Below are positions 1 to 6,370 of a stretch of DNA of 8,589 bases, in pieces. Below the pieces are notes generated by a model. It was not told the origin of the DNA and made no database searches. It was given only the letters and a program-made list of their open reading frames with translations. The stretch lies in NCBI GenBank assembly GCA_022759285.1, contig JAEMPM010000127.1:1-8589 (forward strand). The letters run 5' to 3'. Within the stretch, counting starts at the first letter, position 1; each line of letters begins with the position of its first letter. The stretch is from Thermocrinis sp. (GTDB lineage: Bacteria; Aquificota; Aquificia; Aquificales; Aquificaceae). The position numbers and the translations under genes are program-made.

Positions 1-3
1 TTC

Positions 4-31
4 TTGCGAATTTCTTATGATGCGTTAATAT
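4..31 (+). promoter_or_regulatory. putative promoter of fumA, leaderless type
   Basis: A -35-like TTGCGA (4-9) is followed after 16 bp by a -10-like TAATAT (26-31). Each matches four of six consensus positions. The -10 ends only 7 nt before the fumA ATG at 39, so transcription would begin at or next to the start codon. No Shine-Dalgarno lies between them. An alternative -10, TATAAG (31-36), fits better but would put the start site inside the gene. This is inferred from base matches only. Confidence 0.4.
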
Positions 32-38
32 ATAAGCT

Positions 39-887
39 ATGCCGAGGGAGATTGAATATGAAAAGATAGTGGAGGCGGTGAAAGAAATTGCCCTTAGAGC
101 AAACTATAAATTACCCGGAGATGTGGTCCATGCTTTCCAACAGGCCTTGGAAAGGGAAGAGTCTGAACTGGGAAGGGAAGTTCTCAGGCAGATTCTACTA
201 AACGCAGAGGCTGCAGAAAAGGAGGAGATGGCTTACTGTCAGGATACGGGTGTGGCAGTGGTTTTTGTGGAGATAGGGCAGGATGTTTGCGTAGTAGGAG
301 GTTCTCTGAGGGATGCCATAGAGGAGGGCGTAAGGCGGGCATACACAGAGGGTTATCTTAGAGCTTCTATGGTCTATGACCCTGTTTTTGAAAGGAAGAA
401 CACAAAGGACAACACACCACCCATAATACATTACGAAGTTGTCCCTGGTGATAAGTTAAAGCTCATCTTTGCTCCAAAGGGTGCAGGTTCAGAAAACACT
501 TCACGCTTGGCAATGCTAAAGCCCGCCGATGGATGGGAGGGAGTAAAAAGGTTCGTTCTGGAAACGGTAAAGCTGGCGGGTCCCAATGCGTGCCCTCCCT
601 TTACGGTGGGTGTGGGCATAGGTGGAAACTTTGAATATTGTGCGTTGCTTGCGAAAAAAGCCTTGCTTAGACCGGTGGGAGAGCGAAGCAAAGATCCTGT
701 AGCGAGAAGGATAGAGGAGGAACTCCTTGAGGAGATCAATAAAATCGGATGGGGACCCATGGGCTTTGGTGGCACCACGACAGCCATTGATGTGAAGGTG
801 GAGCTTTATCCGTGCCATATAGCGTCTTTGCCCGTAGCAGTGAATATTCAATGCCATGCGTCAAGGCACGCGGAGATAGAGCTTTGA
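39..887 (+). CDS. fumA: fumarate hydratase class I, alpha (N-terminal) subunit
   Basis: This is the alpha subunit of the two-subunit, iron-sulfur class I fumarase, which interconverts fumarate and L-malate in the cytoplasm. In Aquificales the enzyme works in the reductive TCA cycle. At 282 aa it has the usual length of the stand-alone alpha subunit. Family motifs are CQDTG (C67), GPNACPP (C185) and a C-terminal QCHA (C272). These three cysteines have spacings that fit the ligands of a [4Fe-4S] cluster; C259 in the preceding YPCH is a less likely alternative. The GGTTTA-type glycine-rich stretch at 244-249 is also family-typical. The start at 39 gives a normal N-terminus, and no alternative in-frame start lies just downstream. 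The beta subunit, needed for the active site, is not in this window, so it must be encoded elsewhere, as is known in Aquifex. L(+)-tartrate dehydratase alpha belongs to the same family and cannot be excluded by sequence alone. Confidence 0.93.
   Translation: MPREIEYEKIVEAVKEIALRANYKLPGDVVHAFQQALEREESELGREVLRQILLNAEAAEKEEMAYCQDTGVAVVFVEIGQDVCVVGGSLRDAIEEGVRRAYTEGYLRASMVYDPVFERKNTKDNTPPIIHYEVVPGDKLKLIFAPKGAGSENTSRLAMLKPADGWEGVKRFVLETVKLAGPNACPPFTVGVGIGGNFEYCALLAKKALLRPVGERSKDPVARRIEEELLEEINKIGWGPMGFGGTTTAIDVKVELYPCHIASLPVAVNIQCHASRHAEIEL
872..875 (+). promoter_or_regulatory. ribosome binding site for the fumA-linked microprotein
   Basis: GGAG lies inside the last codons of fumA, 8 nt before a TTG at 884. 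This ideal spacing is the main reason for choosing the TTG start of the microprotein gene over an in-frame ATG at 851, which has no such site. Confidence 0.5.
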
Positions 888-982
888 AGTGGGTTTTGAT
901 CTTAGCTTTCATAGGTCTGATAACTGTTCTTTTTCTCTCCGGCCTTGCCTTTAGATGGCTAAGGAGTGTGCTAAGCAGGTAA
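884..982 (+). CDS. 32-aa single-span membrane microprotein, hypothetical
   Basis: I do not recognise this protein. A TTG (884-886) overlaps the fumA stop TGA (885-887) by the 4-bp TTGA and opens a 32-codon frame ending in TAA at 980-982. After Met-Lys comes an unbroken hydrophobic stretch of about 21 residues (3-23, Trp/Leu/Ile/Val/Phe-rich with two Gly), long enough for one membrane helix. The tail RWLRSVLSR has three arginines, so by the positive-inside rule the C-terminus would face the cytoplasm. A good GGAG 8 nt upstream and the 4-bp overlap suggest translational coupling to fumA. An in-frame ATG at 851 would give 43 aa. The frame exactly fills the space up to the stop codon of the convergent glycosyltransferase, leaving no spacer. 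Function is unknown; a membrane tether or small subunit for a fumA-linked process would be speculation. The TTG start and small size keep confidence moderate. Confidence 0.5.
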   Translation: MKWVLILAFIGLITVLFLSGLAFRWLRSVLSR

Positions 983-1750
983 TTATCTCTTCCAAAGGTT
1001 TTCTTTGTGCTTCTCTTTTAGCTCAAGCTCAAGGAGAAACATGTATTTCAAAAAGGTATAGAAAAATGAGGAAAAGGCTACCAAAAAGCCTCTAACACCA
1101 TCCAGAAAGCCTCTTTGAAGAAAATAAACCTTAAAAAAGCTCCACAGTGGATTAAACAGAAGGTTATAAAGCCTAAACTTTTTGCCCTTCTTATGGTAAG
1201 ATTCCGCCATTAGCTTTGCATACTTTAAGGTCTTCTCATACTGGTGGTAAAGGCTCTCATAAGAGTAGTGATAGAGGTCTCCCTTTAGCTTGTATGCCTT
1301 TCCCTTGAAAACTGCTTGCTCGTGGAGATCTCCCTCAAATCTTACCAAACCCTTTTTAAAAAGCCGAACCTTCCATTCGGGATACCAGGTGTGTTCAAGG
1401 AATTTACCGAGGTAGTAAGTTTTTCTGCAAACCATATAAACCTCAGCATTATGGGAAGATATGGCTTTTGATATAGAATTTTTCAACTCCTCCGAGACTT
1501 CCTCGTCCGCGTCCAAGACCAAAACCCAATTCTCTGAGCATAGCTCTATACCTCTATTGCGTTGTTGTGCATATCCATCCCACTCGTGGAAAAATACCTT
1601 TGCTCCAAGGCTTTTGGCAATTTCTACCGTTCTGTCGGTGGAGCCAGAATCGAGAACTACAATCTCGTCGGCAATGTCTTTTACGCTTTCAATTGCCCTT
1701 TTTATGTTCTTCTCTTCATTTTTTGTTAGAATCAGAACAGACAAACCCAT
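983..1750 (-). CDS. family 2 glycosyltransferase, WaaE/KdtX-like (LPS core)
   Basis: This is a GT-A-fold family 2 glycosyltransferase resembling the WaaE/KdtX group, which adds a hexose to the inner core of lipopolysaccharide at the inner membrane. Counting from the ATG at 1750 (255 aa), it shows LTKNEE (8-13), VLDSGSTD (32-39), QQRNRG (62-67) and the metal/nucleotide-binding DADEE (80-84). A conserved TWYPEWKVRLF segment is also typical of WaaE. The C-terminal quarter is rich in Phe, Tyr and Leu and ends in a basic tail, which suggests peripheral membrane attachment. It is the last gene of the tyrS-lpxD-hydrolase operon. Its ATG shares one base with the preceding TGA (TGATG); an in-frame TTG at 1753 would add one residue and give a TTGA overlap. 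lpxD in the same operon supports an LPS role. The sugar donor and acceptor cannot be read from sequence. Confidence 0.85.
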   Translation of the reverse strand: MGLSVLILTKNEEKNIKRAIESVKDIADEIVVLDSGSTDRTVEIAKSLGAKVFFHEWDGYAQQRNRGIELCSENWVLVLDADEEVSEELKNSISKAISSHNAEVYMVCRKTYYLGKFLEHTWYPEWKVRLFKKGLVRFEGDLHEQAVFKGKAYKLKGDLYHYSYESLYHQYEKTLKYAKLMAESYHKKGKKFRLYNLLFNPLWSFFKVYFLQRGFLDGVRGFLVAFSSFFYTFLKYMFLLELELKEKHKENLWKR

Positions 1751-2385
1751 CAATGGCTTAAGAGTTCCCTTAGCAATGGATTGAACTTCTTTTCCCTCCC
1801 TATGGTGGTCTCCTCTCCGTGTCCGGTGATCACGCGCACATCCTCCGGAAGCTCCAAAACTACCCTACGCAAAGATTTTTCTAAGTCCTCTAAGCTACCA
1901 CCCGGTAGGTCCCAGCGTCCCACGGAGCCCTTAAAGAGCAAGTCGCCCGCAATGAGCAGTTTTTCGTCTGAATAAAAACAGCAGTGTCCCGGTGTATGCC
2001 CGGGTGTATGCAGTACCTTCAGCTTTATCTTTCCAAAGCTAAGTTCCATACCTTCCTCTAAAAAGTCATCTGGCTCAGGACAAGGCAGGTCTGCACCTAC
2101 ATAAAGGTCAAAGCCCTTCCATATTGGGTCGTTGAGCAAGAAAATATCTTCCTTATGCAGCAAAAAGGGAACACCAAACCTTTCCTTTAAACCCTTGACC
2201 TGTCCCACATGGTCTACGTGTCCGTGAGTAGCAAGGATATACTTGGGTGTTGTCCCCTCCAATGCCTTCAGAATAACCTCCAAATCTGCCCCCGGGTCTA
2301 TTACCACCGATTGTCCCGTGTCCTCATCTATTATCACAGAGCAGTTCATACTTAAAGGCCCTACAGGAATAACCTTTAGGATCAT
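1750..2385 (-). CDS. metallo-beta-lactamase-fold hydrolase (glyoxalase II-like)
   Basis: This is a cytoplasmic metal-dependent hydrolase of 211 aa with the full MBL-fold metal site. It has THGHVDH (H54, H56, D58, H59), the ligand H130 within HTPGHTPGH, D148 in AGD, and H189 in TGHG. It resembles the short YcbL/glyoxalase II-like proteins, which lack the long C-terminal glutathione-binding domain of true GloB. The substrate is therefore uncertain; a thioester such as an acyl-glutathione or another thiol adduct is possible. I chose the ATG at 2385 because the protein then begins MILKVIPVG, as relatives do, and overlaps the lpxD stop by ATGA. A longer frame to 2445 would add 20 residues read out of frame from the lpxD C-terminus. 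A GGAG about 11 nt upstream could help initiation. Its operon neighbours are lpxD upstream and the LPS-type glycosyltransferase downstream. Confidence 0.88.
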   Translation of the reverse strand: MILKVIPVGPLSMNCSVIIDEDTGQSVVIDPGADLEVILKALEGTTPKYILATHGHVDHVGQVKGLKERFGVPFLLHKEDIFLLNDPIWKGFDLYVGADLPCPEPDDFLEEGMELSFGKIKLKVLHTPGHTPGHCCFYSDEKLLIAGDLLFKGSVGRWDLPGGSLEDLEKSLRRVVLELPEDVRVITGHGEETTIGREKKFNPLLRELLSH

Positions 2386-3353
2386 TTCTTGAAGAGCTCC
2401 GGAAGTTTTAAAAGATAAATGTAGATCCTCTTCCACCTGTTCCACTCTATGGCAGGCAGGTTTGCTCCGTAAATTTTGTTAGGTTCCAAGTCCCTTGAGA
2501 CACCGGATTTTGCGGCAACCTGCACGTTGTCGCCTATGTTTACATGGTCTGCTACACCCACTTGTCCAGCAAGAACGACATTTTTGCCAGTTTTTACACT
2601 TCCTGAGAGCCCAACCTGACTTACTATTATGTTTCTCTCTCCCAAACGGCAGTTGTGGGCAACCATAACAAGGTTATCTATCTTGCTTTCCTTTCCTACA
2701 ATGGTGCTGTCAAGCAATGCTCTGTCTATGGTGGTGTTTGCGCCTATTTCCACGTTGTCTTCAATGACCACATTGCCTATATGGTTTAGCTTGATTATGC
2801 CCTCCTTGGTTATGTGATAGCCAAAGCCATCTGCTCCTATGACTGCTCCGCTGTGGATACGCACATTCTTTCCTATAACGGTCCTTGGGTATATATGAAC
2901 TCCGCTGAAGATAACCGTATTTTCTCCCACAAAGGAGTAGTCTCCAATGTAGCTAAAGGGATAGACTTTTACACCTTTTTCAAGGACGACGTTTTTTCCA
3001 ATGTAAGCAAAGGGTCCCACATAAACATCCTCTCCCAACACTGCCGAGCTTTCTACGTAGGCCTTTTCGGAGATGCCTGTGGGATGCTCTTCCGGATAGA
3101 GCTTTTCCAGAACAATAGCCAAAGCAAGCTTTGTGTCTTTTACCAGTATGTAGCTTGGATGTTCCACTGGCTTTGAAACCACCAAGGTGGTGTCTTTTAC
3201 ATCCCTTACCTTCTCTGCATCCTTCTCAGAAGGGCAAAAGATCAAAGTTCTTTCCTTTGGGTTCTCCAAAGAAGACACGCCTACAAGTTCTAAGTTTTCA
3301 CCAAAAAGCAAACCATCCACCAAGTCTGCGATATCTTTAGAGTTAAACCTCAT
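2382..3353 (-). CDS. lpxD: UDP-3-O-(3-hydroxyacyl)glucosamine N-acyltransferase
   Basis: This is the third enzyme of lipid A biosynthesis. It transfers a 3-hydroxyacyl chain from acyl-ACP to the 2-amino group of UDP-3-O-acyl-glucosamine, as a soluble trimer in the cytoplasm. At 323 aa it has the normal length. Residues about 1-95 form the uridine-binding N-domain. Residues about 98-290 are left-handed beta-helix hexapeptide repeats, visible as periodic Ile/Val with Gly/Asn. The conserved DGFGY (175-179), HIGNVVIEDNVEIGANTTID (191-210) and the catalytic-histidine motif VAHNCRLG (H233) are present. The tail with W-x-R and LKLPEL is the usual C-terminal helix. The ATG at 3353 overlaps the tyrS stop by ATGA, and the stop overlaps the hydrolase start by ATGA, so translation is probably coupled. 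It implies an LPS-bearing outer membrane. Confidence 0.97.
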   Translation of the reverse strand: MRFNSKDIADLVDGLLFGENLELVGVSSLENPKERTLIFCPSEKDAEKVRDVKDTTLVVSKPVEHPSYILVKDTKLALAIVLEKLYPEEHPTGISEKAYVESSAVLGEDVYVGPFAYIGKNVVLEKGVKVYPFSYIGDYSFVGENTVIFSGVHIYPRTVIGKNVRIHSGAVIGADGFGYHITKEGIIKLNHIGNVVIEDNVEIGANTTIDRALLDSTIVGKESKIDNLVMVAHNCRLGERNIIVSQVGLSGSVKTGKNVVLAGQVGVADHVNIGDNVQVAAKSGVSRDLEPNKIYGANLPAIEWNRWKRIYIYLLKLPELFKK

Positions 3354-4534
3354 TTGGGCACCACTCTGTAAAATCTCTTTTTACCTACCTGAAGGCGAAG
3401 CTCTTCTTTTATCTCTATCTCTTGGTTTGGGTCCTCCACCTTCGTACCGTTTATCCTTAAGCCTCCTCCTTCCACCACCCTTCTGGCGGAGTTCTTGGAA
3501 CCTTCTATACCAAGCTCAAATAAGAGCTCGTAAGCCCTCCTTTTAAGACCATAAGGAACCTCTATAATGGGGGCATCTTCGGGAAATTCTCTTTGGGAGA
3601 AGGTTTTAACAAAAAACTCTAAAGCCTTATCTGCTTGCTCTTTGCCATGGAAGCGCTCCACTATGTAGTGAGCAAGTTTCTTTTTAGCCTCCATTGGGTG
3701 TAAGTTTTTCTTAAAGTTCTCTATCTCCTCCTCTGTGTAGTCAGTTAAGAGGATGTAGTACTCCCACATAAGATCGTCGGAAATAGACATGATCTTGCCA
3801 AACATACTTTCCGGCTCTTCCTGTATAGCTACGTAGTTTTGGTAAGATTTGGACATTTTTCTCACGCCGTCTAAACCTACAAGCAGGGGCAGTGTTATGC
3901 AAACTTGCGGTTCCTGTCCAAAGGCCCTCTGTAAGTCCCTTCCTACCAGAAGGTTAAACTTTTGGTCTGTGCCGCCGAGCTCCACATCCGCCTTTAAAAA
4001 AACCGAGTCGTAGCCTTGCAGTAAAGGATATATAAACTCATGAATGTATATGGGAATGCCTTCTTTAAAGCGCTTTGAAAAGTCATCCCTTTCTAACATC
4101 CTTGCTACTGTGTATTTTCCTGCAAGCTTTATGATTCCTTCGGTTCCAAGCTCGGAAAGCCAGGTGCTGTTGAAAACTATGTTAGTTTTTTCTGGATCGA
4201 GGATTTTGAAAACCTGATGCTCGTAAGTTTTGGCGTTTTCCAACACCTTCTCCCTTGAGAGGGGAGGTCTTGTTTCGCTCCTACCCGTCGGATCCCCGAT
4301 CATAGCAGTAAAGTCTCCGATCACAAAATAGACCTCGTGTCCAAGCTGTTGAAACTGCCTTAGTTTTTGAAGCAAAACCGTATGACCAAGATGCAGGTCT
4401 GGTGCGGTTGGGTCAAAACCCGCCTTCACCCTTAGGGGTCTTCCCTCTTTTAGCTTTTTCAAAAGCTCTTCCTCTTCAATAATCTCAACGGTACCTCTTT
4501 TTATAATGCTCAGCTGTTCTTCAGGAGAGAGCAT
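3350..4534 (-). CDS. tyrS: tyrosine--tRNA ligase
   Basis: This class I aminoacyl-tRNA synthetase charges tRNA-Tyr with tyrosine in the cytoplasm. The 394-aa protein is complete. It has the HIGH-type signature as HLGH (48-51) after DPTAPDL, the tyrosine-site region with GGTDQKFN (187-194), and a perfect KMSKS (226-230). A C-terminal S4 RNA-binding domain (about 330-394) includes SARRVVEGGGLRING. It is the first gene of a four-gene leftward operon with lpxD, the MBL-fold hydrolase and the glycosyltransferase. Only 41 bp separate its start from the divergent lipoprotein gene, so there is no room for a T-box leader. A -10-like TAAAAT ends 7 nt before the ATG and no Shine-Dalgarno is visible, pointing to a leaderless message. 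Confidence 0.97.
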   Translation of the reverse strand: MLSPEEQLSIIKRGTVEIIEEEELLKKLKEGRPLRVKAGFDPTAPDLHLGHTVLLQKLRQFQQLGHEVYFVIGDFTAMIGDPTGRSETRPPLSREKVLENAKTYEHQVFKILDPEKTNIVFNSTWLSELGTEGIIKLAGKYTVARMLERDDFSKRFKEGIPIYIHEFIYPLLQGYDSVFLKADVELGGTDQKFNLLVGRDLQRAFGQEPQVCITLPLLVGLDGVRKMSKSYQNYVAIQEEPESMFGKIMSISDDLMWEYYILLTDYTEEEIENFKKNLHPMEAKKKLAHYIVERFHGKEQADKALEFFVKTFSQREFPEDAPIIEVPYGLKRRAYELLFELGIEGSKNSARRVVEGGGLRINGTKVEDPNQEIEIKEELRLQVGKKRFYRVVPK

Positions 4535-4541
4535 ATGTAAA

Positions 4542-4547
4542 ATTTTA
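4542..4547 (-). promoter_or_regulatory. putative -10 box of the tyrS operon
   Basis: Read on the minus strand, TAAAAT (5 of 6 consensus positions) lies 7 nt upstream of the tyrS ATG. This would place the transcript start at the start codon. No good -35 hexamer is visible at 16-18 bp. The element shares the 41-bp divergent gap with the lipoprotein promoter, so the two may compete. Assignment is by position and base match only. Confidence 0.35.
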
Positions 4548-4572
4548 AACGTTTTCCTGTTAAACTTTTATA
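4545..4572 (+). promoter_or_regulatory. putative promoter of the lipoprotein-gcvPB operon
   Basis: TTAAAC (4545-4550) and TTTATA (4567-4572) are separated by 16 bp and end 3 nt before the ATG at 4576. An alternative is an extended -10, TG-T-TAAACT, at 4558-4566, which ends 9 nt before the ATG. Either way there is no Shine-Dalgarno and almost no leader. The segment overlaps the divergent tyrS -10. Evidence is weak because the region is simply AT-rich. Confidence 0.3.
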
Positions 4573-4575
4573 GCT

Positions 4576-4944
4576 ATGAGGAAGCTAACCTTAGCCCTGC
4601 TAATACTTTCTGCGTCCTGTGGAACGGTGAGAACGGGCGAAGAAGGACTTTATAAATATAGCCTGCGTACTACGATTATAGAAAACGTAGAAAACTGCGA
4701 GAGCTTGCTAAAGAAGGAAAGCCCTAGACCGCAGGTATGTGGAAGGTGCAAGATAACCTTTGAACCCCAGAGGAATAGGCTTGTAGTGGCAGAAACCGAT
4801 GAATGTGTGCCATACGACGCCTACGGATGCTATACCACATTTGGAGATACATTCATAATAAACACAGTAAACTGTAAGCCTTTGACGGAGAGATTGCCAC
4901 GAACTTTGGAACAACCCGTAGATAAAAAAGAGCAAGGGAGGTAA
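4576..4944 (+). CDS. small cysteine-rich lipoprotein, hypothetical
   Basis: I do not recognise this 122-aa protein. Its N-terminus is a compact lipoprotein signal: MRK, a hydrophobic core (4-11), then the lipobox SASC with the lipidated Cys at 15. The mature chain should therefore be a lipid-anchored envelope protein. It has six further cysteines at 41, 55, 58, 77, 85 and 100, including a CGRC motif at 55-58, enough for three disulfides in an oxidising periplasm or for metal binding. The C-terminal 20 residues are charged and probably disordered. The only close partner is gcvPB, which starts 4 nt after its stop and whose ribosome binding site lies in its last codons, so the two are co-transcribed. 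The functional link to a cytoplasmic glycine decarboxylase subunit is not obvious and may be only transcriptional. The ATG at 4576 is the only start that keeps the signal peptide. Confidence 0.75.
   Translation: MRKLTLALLILSASCGTVRTGEEGLYKYSLRTTIIENVENCESLLKKESPRPQVCGRCKITFEPQRNRLVVAETDECVPYDAYGCYTTFGDTFIINTVNCKPLTERLPRTLEQPVDKKEQGR
4936..4942 (+). promoter_or_regulatory. strong ribosome binding site of gcvPB
   Basis: GGGAGGT, close to a full complement of the 16S anti-Shine-Dalgarno, covers the last codons of the lipoprotein gene and touches its TAA. It ends 6 nt before a GTG at 4949. Its strength supports GTG as the true gcvPB start. Confidence 0.75.
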
Positions 4945-4948
4945 AAAG

Positions 4949-6370
4949 GTGGAACTGATATTTGAGCTTTCTGAGAAAGGAAGGAAAGGGTACAGGTTGC
5001 CCAAGTTGGATGTGCCGACGGTGGATGTAGCCCAGTATCTTGGTGAATACTACAGAGAGGACTTGAACTTTCCGGAGGTCTCGGAGCTTGACCTGATACG
5101 GCATTACACAAAGCTCTCTCAGAGAAATTACGCCATAGATACCACCATGGTGCCCCTTGGCTCCTGCACTATGAAATACAACCCCAAGATTAACGAAGAA
5201 CTGGCTGGTATAGAAGCCTTCACACAGATGCATCCCTTTGCTCCGGAGGATTGTGTCCAAGGCACCCTCAGGCTTATGTATGAGCTTAAGGAGCTTTTAA
5301 AGGAGCTTAGTGGTTTTGCAGAGGTTTGTCTTCAGCCTGCTGCTGGTGCACAGGGAGAGCTTCTTGGCTTACTGCTTATAACCGCCTATCACCGAGACAA
5401 AGGAAACACCCACAAAAACAAAATATTGGTGCCAGACTCCGCCCACGGCACAAACCCAGCTTCTGCCAGCATATGTGGTTTTGAGGTGGTAAGTGTCAAA
5501 AGCGATGCAAACGGAGAGTTAGATTGGGAGGACTTTATGAAAAAGCTTGACGACAGAACTGCGGGGCTTATGCTAACAAATCCGAACACCCTGGGCATTT
5601 TTGAGAGGAAGGTCAAAAAGCTTGCGGATGCTTTGCATCAAAAGGATGCACTCCTTTACATGGACGGTGCCAATTTCAACGCCTTAGTTGGTGTAGCAAA
5701 ACCCGCTACTTGGGGAGTGGATGTTATGCACTTTAACCTTCATAAAACCTTCTCCACGCCCCACGGAGGAGGTGGTCCGGGTGCTGGTGCTGTAGGAGTT
5801 TCGGAAAGGTTAAAGCCCTACCTGCCTGTGCCACAGGTAGAGTTTGACGGTCAAAGGTATTACCTCAATTGGGATATTCCCAAAAGCGTGGGTAAGGTGC
5901 TTACCTTTTACGGACATGTGGGTGTAATGCTTAGAGCTCTGGCATACATTCTGTCCTACGGCAAGGAGATAGACAAGGTATCAAAGTTTGCAGTTTTGAA
6001 CGCAAGGTATTTATACAGCCTTCTTAAGGATGTTCTGTGGGATCCATACCCAAGCTCACCCAAGATGCACGAAGTGGTCTTTTCTATGCAGAAAACAGGC
6101 ATAAGTCCATTAGACTTGGCTAAAGCCCTTTTGGACAGAGGCTTTTACGCACCTACCATCTACTTCCCCCTCGTGGTCAAGGATGCACTTATGATTGAAC
6201 CCACGGAAACAGAGAGCCCAAGAACTATAAGGGCTTTTGCCAATGCTATAAAGGAAATACTTCAGCAGGATCCAGAAGAGATAAAGGCTAGTCCGAAAAC
6301 TACACCAGTAAGAAGAATAAAGGAAGCAGAAGCCAACAGAAAGCCAATCCTTAAAGCCTCATTGGCATGA
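4949..6370 (+). CDS. gcvPB: glycine dehydrogenase (decarboxylating) subunit 2
   Basis: This is the PLP-binding subunit of the two-subunit P-protein. With GcvPA it decarboxylates glycine and passes the aminomethyl group to the lipoyl H-protein in the glycine cleavage system. At 473 aa it has normal length. The N-terminus matches the family (FELSEKGR..LP..DVP, PEVSELDLIRHYT), followed by PLGSCTMKYNP (69-79). The PLP Schiff-base lysine is K266 in NLHKTFSTPHGGGGPG, preceded by the MDGAN and HFNLH segments. The tail has the usual TPVRR. It starts with GTG behind a strong ribosome binding site. GcvPA, GcvT and GcvH are not in the window. The upstream partner is an unrelated-looking lipoprotein gene. 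The last six codons and stop overlap the end of convergent dnaN by 20 bp. Confidence 0.97.
   Translation: MELIFELSEKGRKGYRLPKLDVPTVDVAQYLGEYYREDLNFPEVSELDLIRHYTKLSQRNYAIDTTMVPLGSCTMKYNPKINEELAGIEAFTQMHPFAPEDCVQGTLRLMYELKELLKELSGFAEVCLQPAAGAQGELLGLLLITAYHRDKGNTHKNKILVPDSAHGTNPASASICGFEVVSVKSDANGELDWEDFMKKLDDRTAGLMLTNPNTLGIFERKVKKLADALHQKDALLYMDGANFNALVGVAKPATWGVDVMHFNLHKTFSTPHGGGGPGAGAVGVSERLKPYLPVPQVEFDGQRYYLNWDIPKSVGKVLTFYGHVGVMLRALAYILSYGKEIDKVSKFAVLNARYLYSLLKDVLWDPYPSSPKMHEVVFSMQKTGISPLDLAKALLDRGFYAPTIYFPLVVKDALMIEPTETESPRTIRAFANAIKEILQQDPEEIKASPKTTPVRRIKEAEANRKPILKASLA

Noticed and set aside
516..857. 113-codon open frame antisense to fumA
   Set aside because: No recognisable domain, no ribosome binding site, and it mirrors the codon pattern of fumA, a convincing gene on the other strand.
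948..964. Hairpin CCTTTAG/CTAAGG near the end of the microprotein gene
   Set aside because: Short, imperfect and without a following T-run, so not a terminator.
1988..2013. Short direct DNA repeat containing GGTGTATG
   Set aside because: It simply encodes the repeated HTPGHTPGH metal-binding segment of the hydrolase.
2386..2445. N-terminal extension of the MBL-fold hydrolase by 20 residues
   Set aside because: The extra codons lie wholly inside the lpxD C-terminus in another frame. The ATG at 2385 gives the family N-terminus and an ATGA overlap.
2814..3176. 120-codon plus-strand frame antisense to lpxD
   Set aside because: A shadow of the hexapeptide-repeat coding pattern of lpxD; no domain or initiation site.
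4535..4575. T-box or other riboswitch leader for tyrS
   Set aside because: Only 41 bp separate tyrS from the divergent gene, and the predicted transcript has no leader.
4853..5260. 135-codon minus-strand frame across the lipoprotein-gcvPB junction
   Set aside because: It overlaps two well-supported plus-strand genes and has unstructured, non-family composition.
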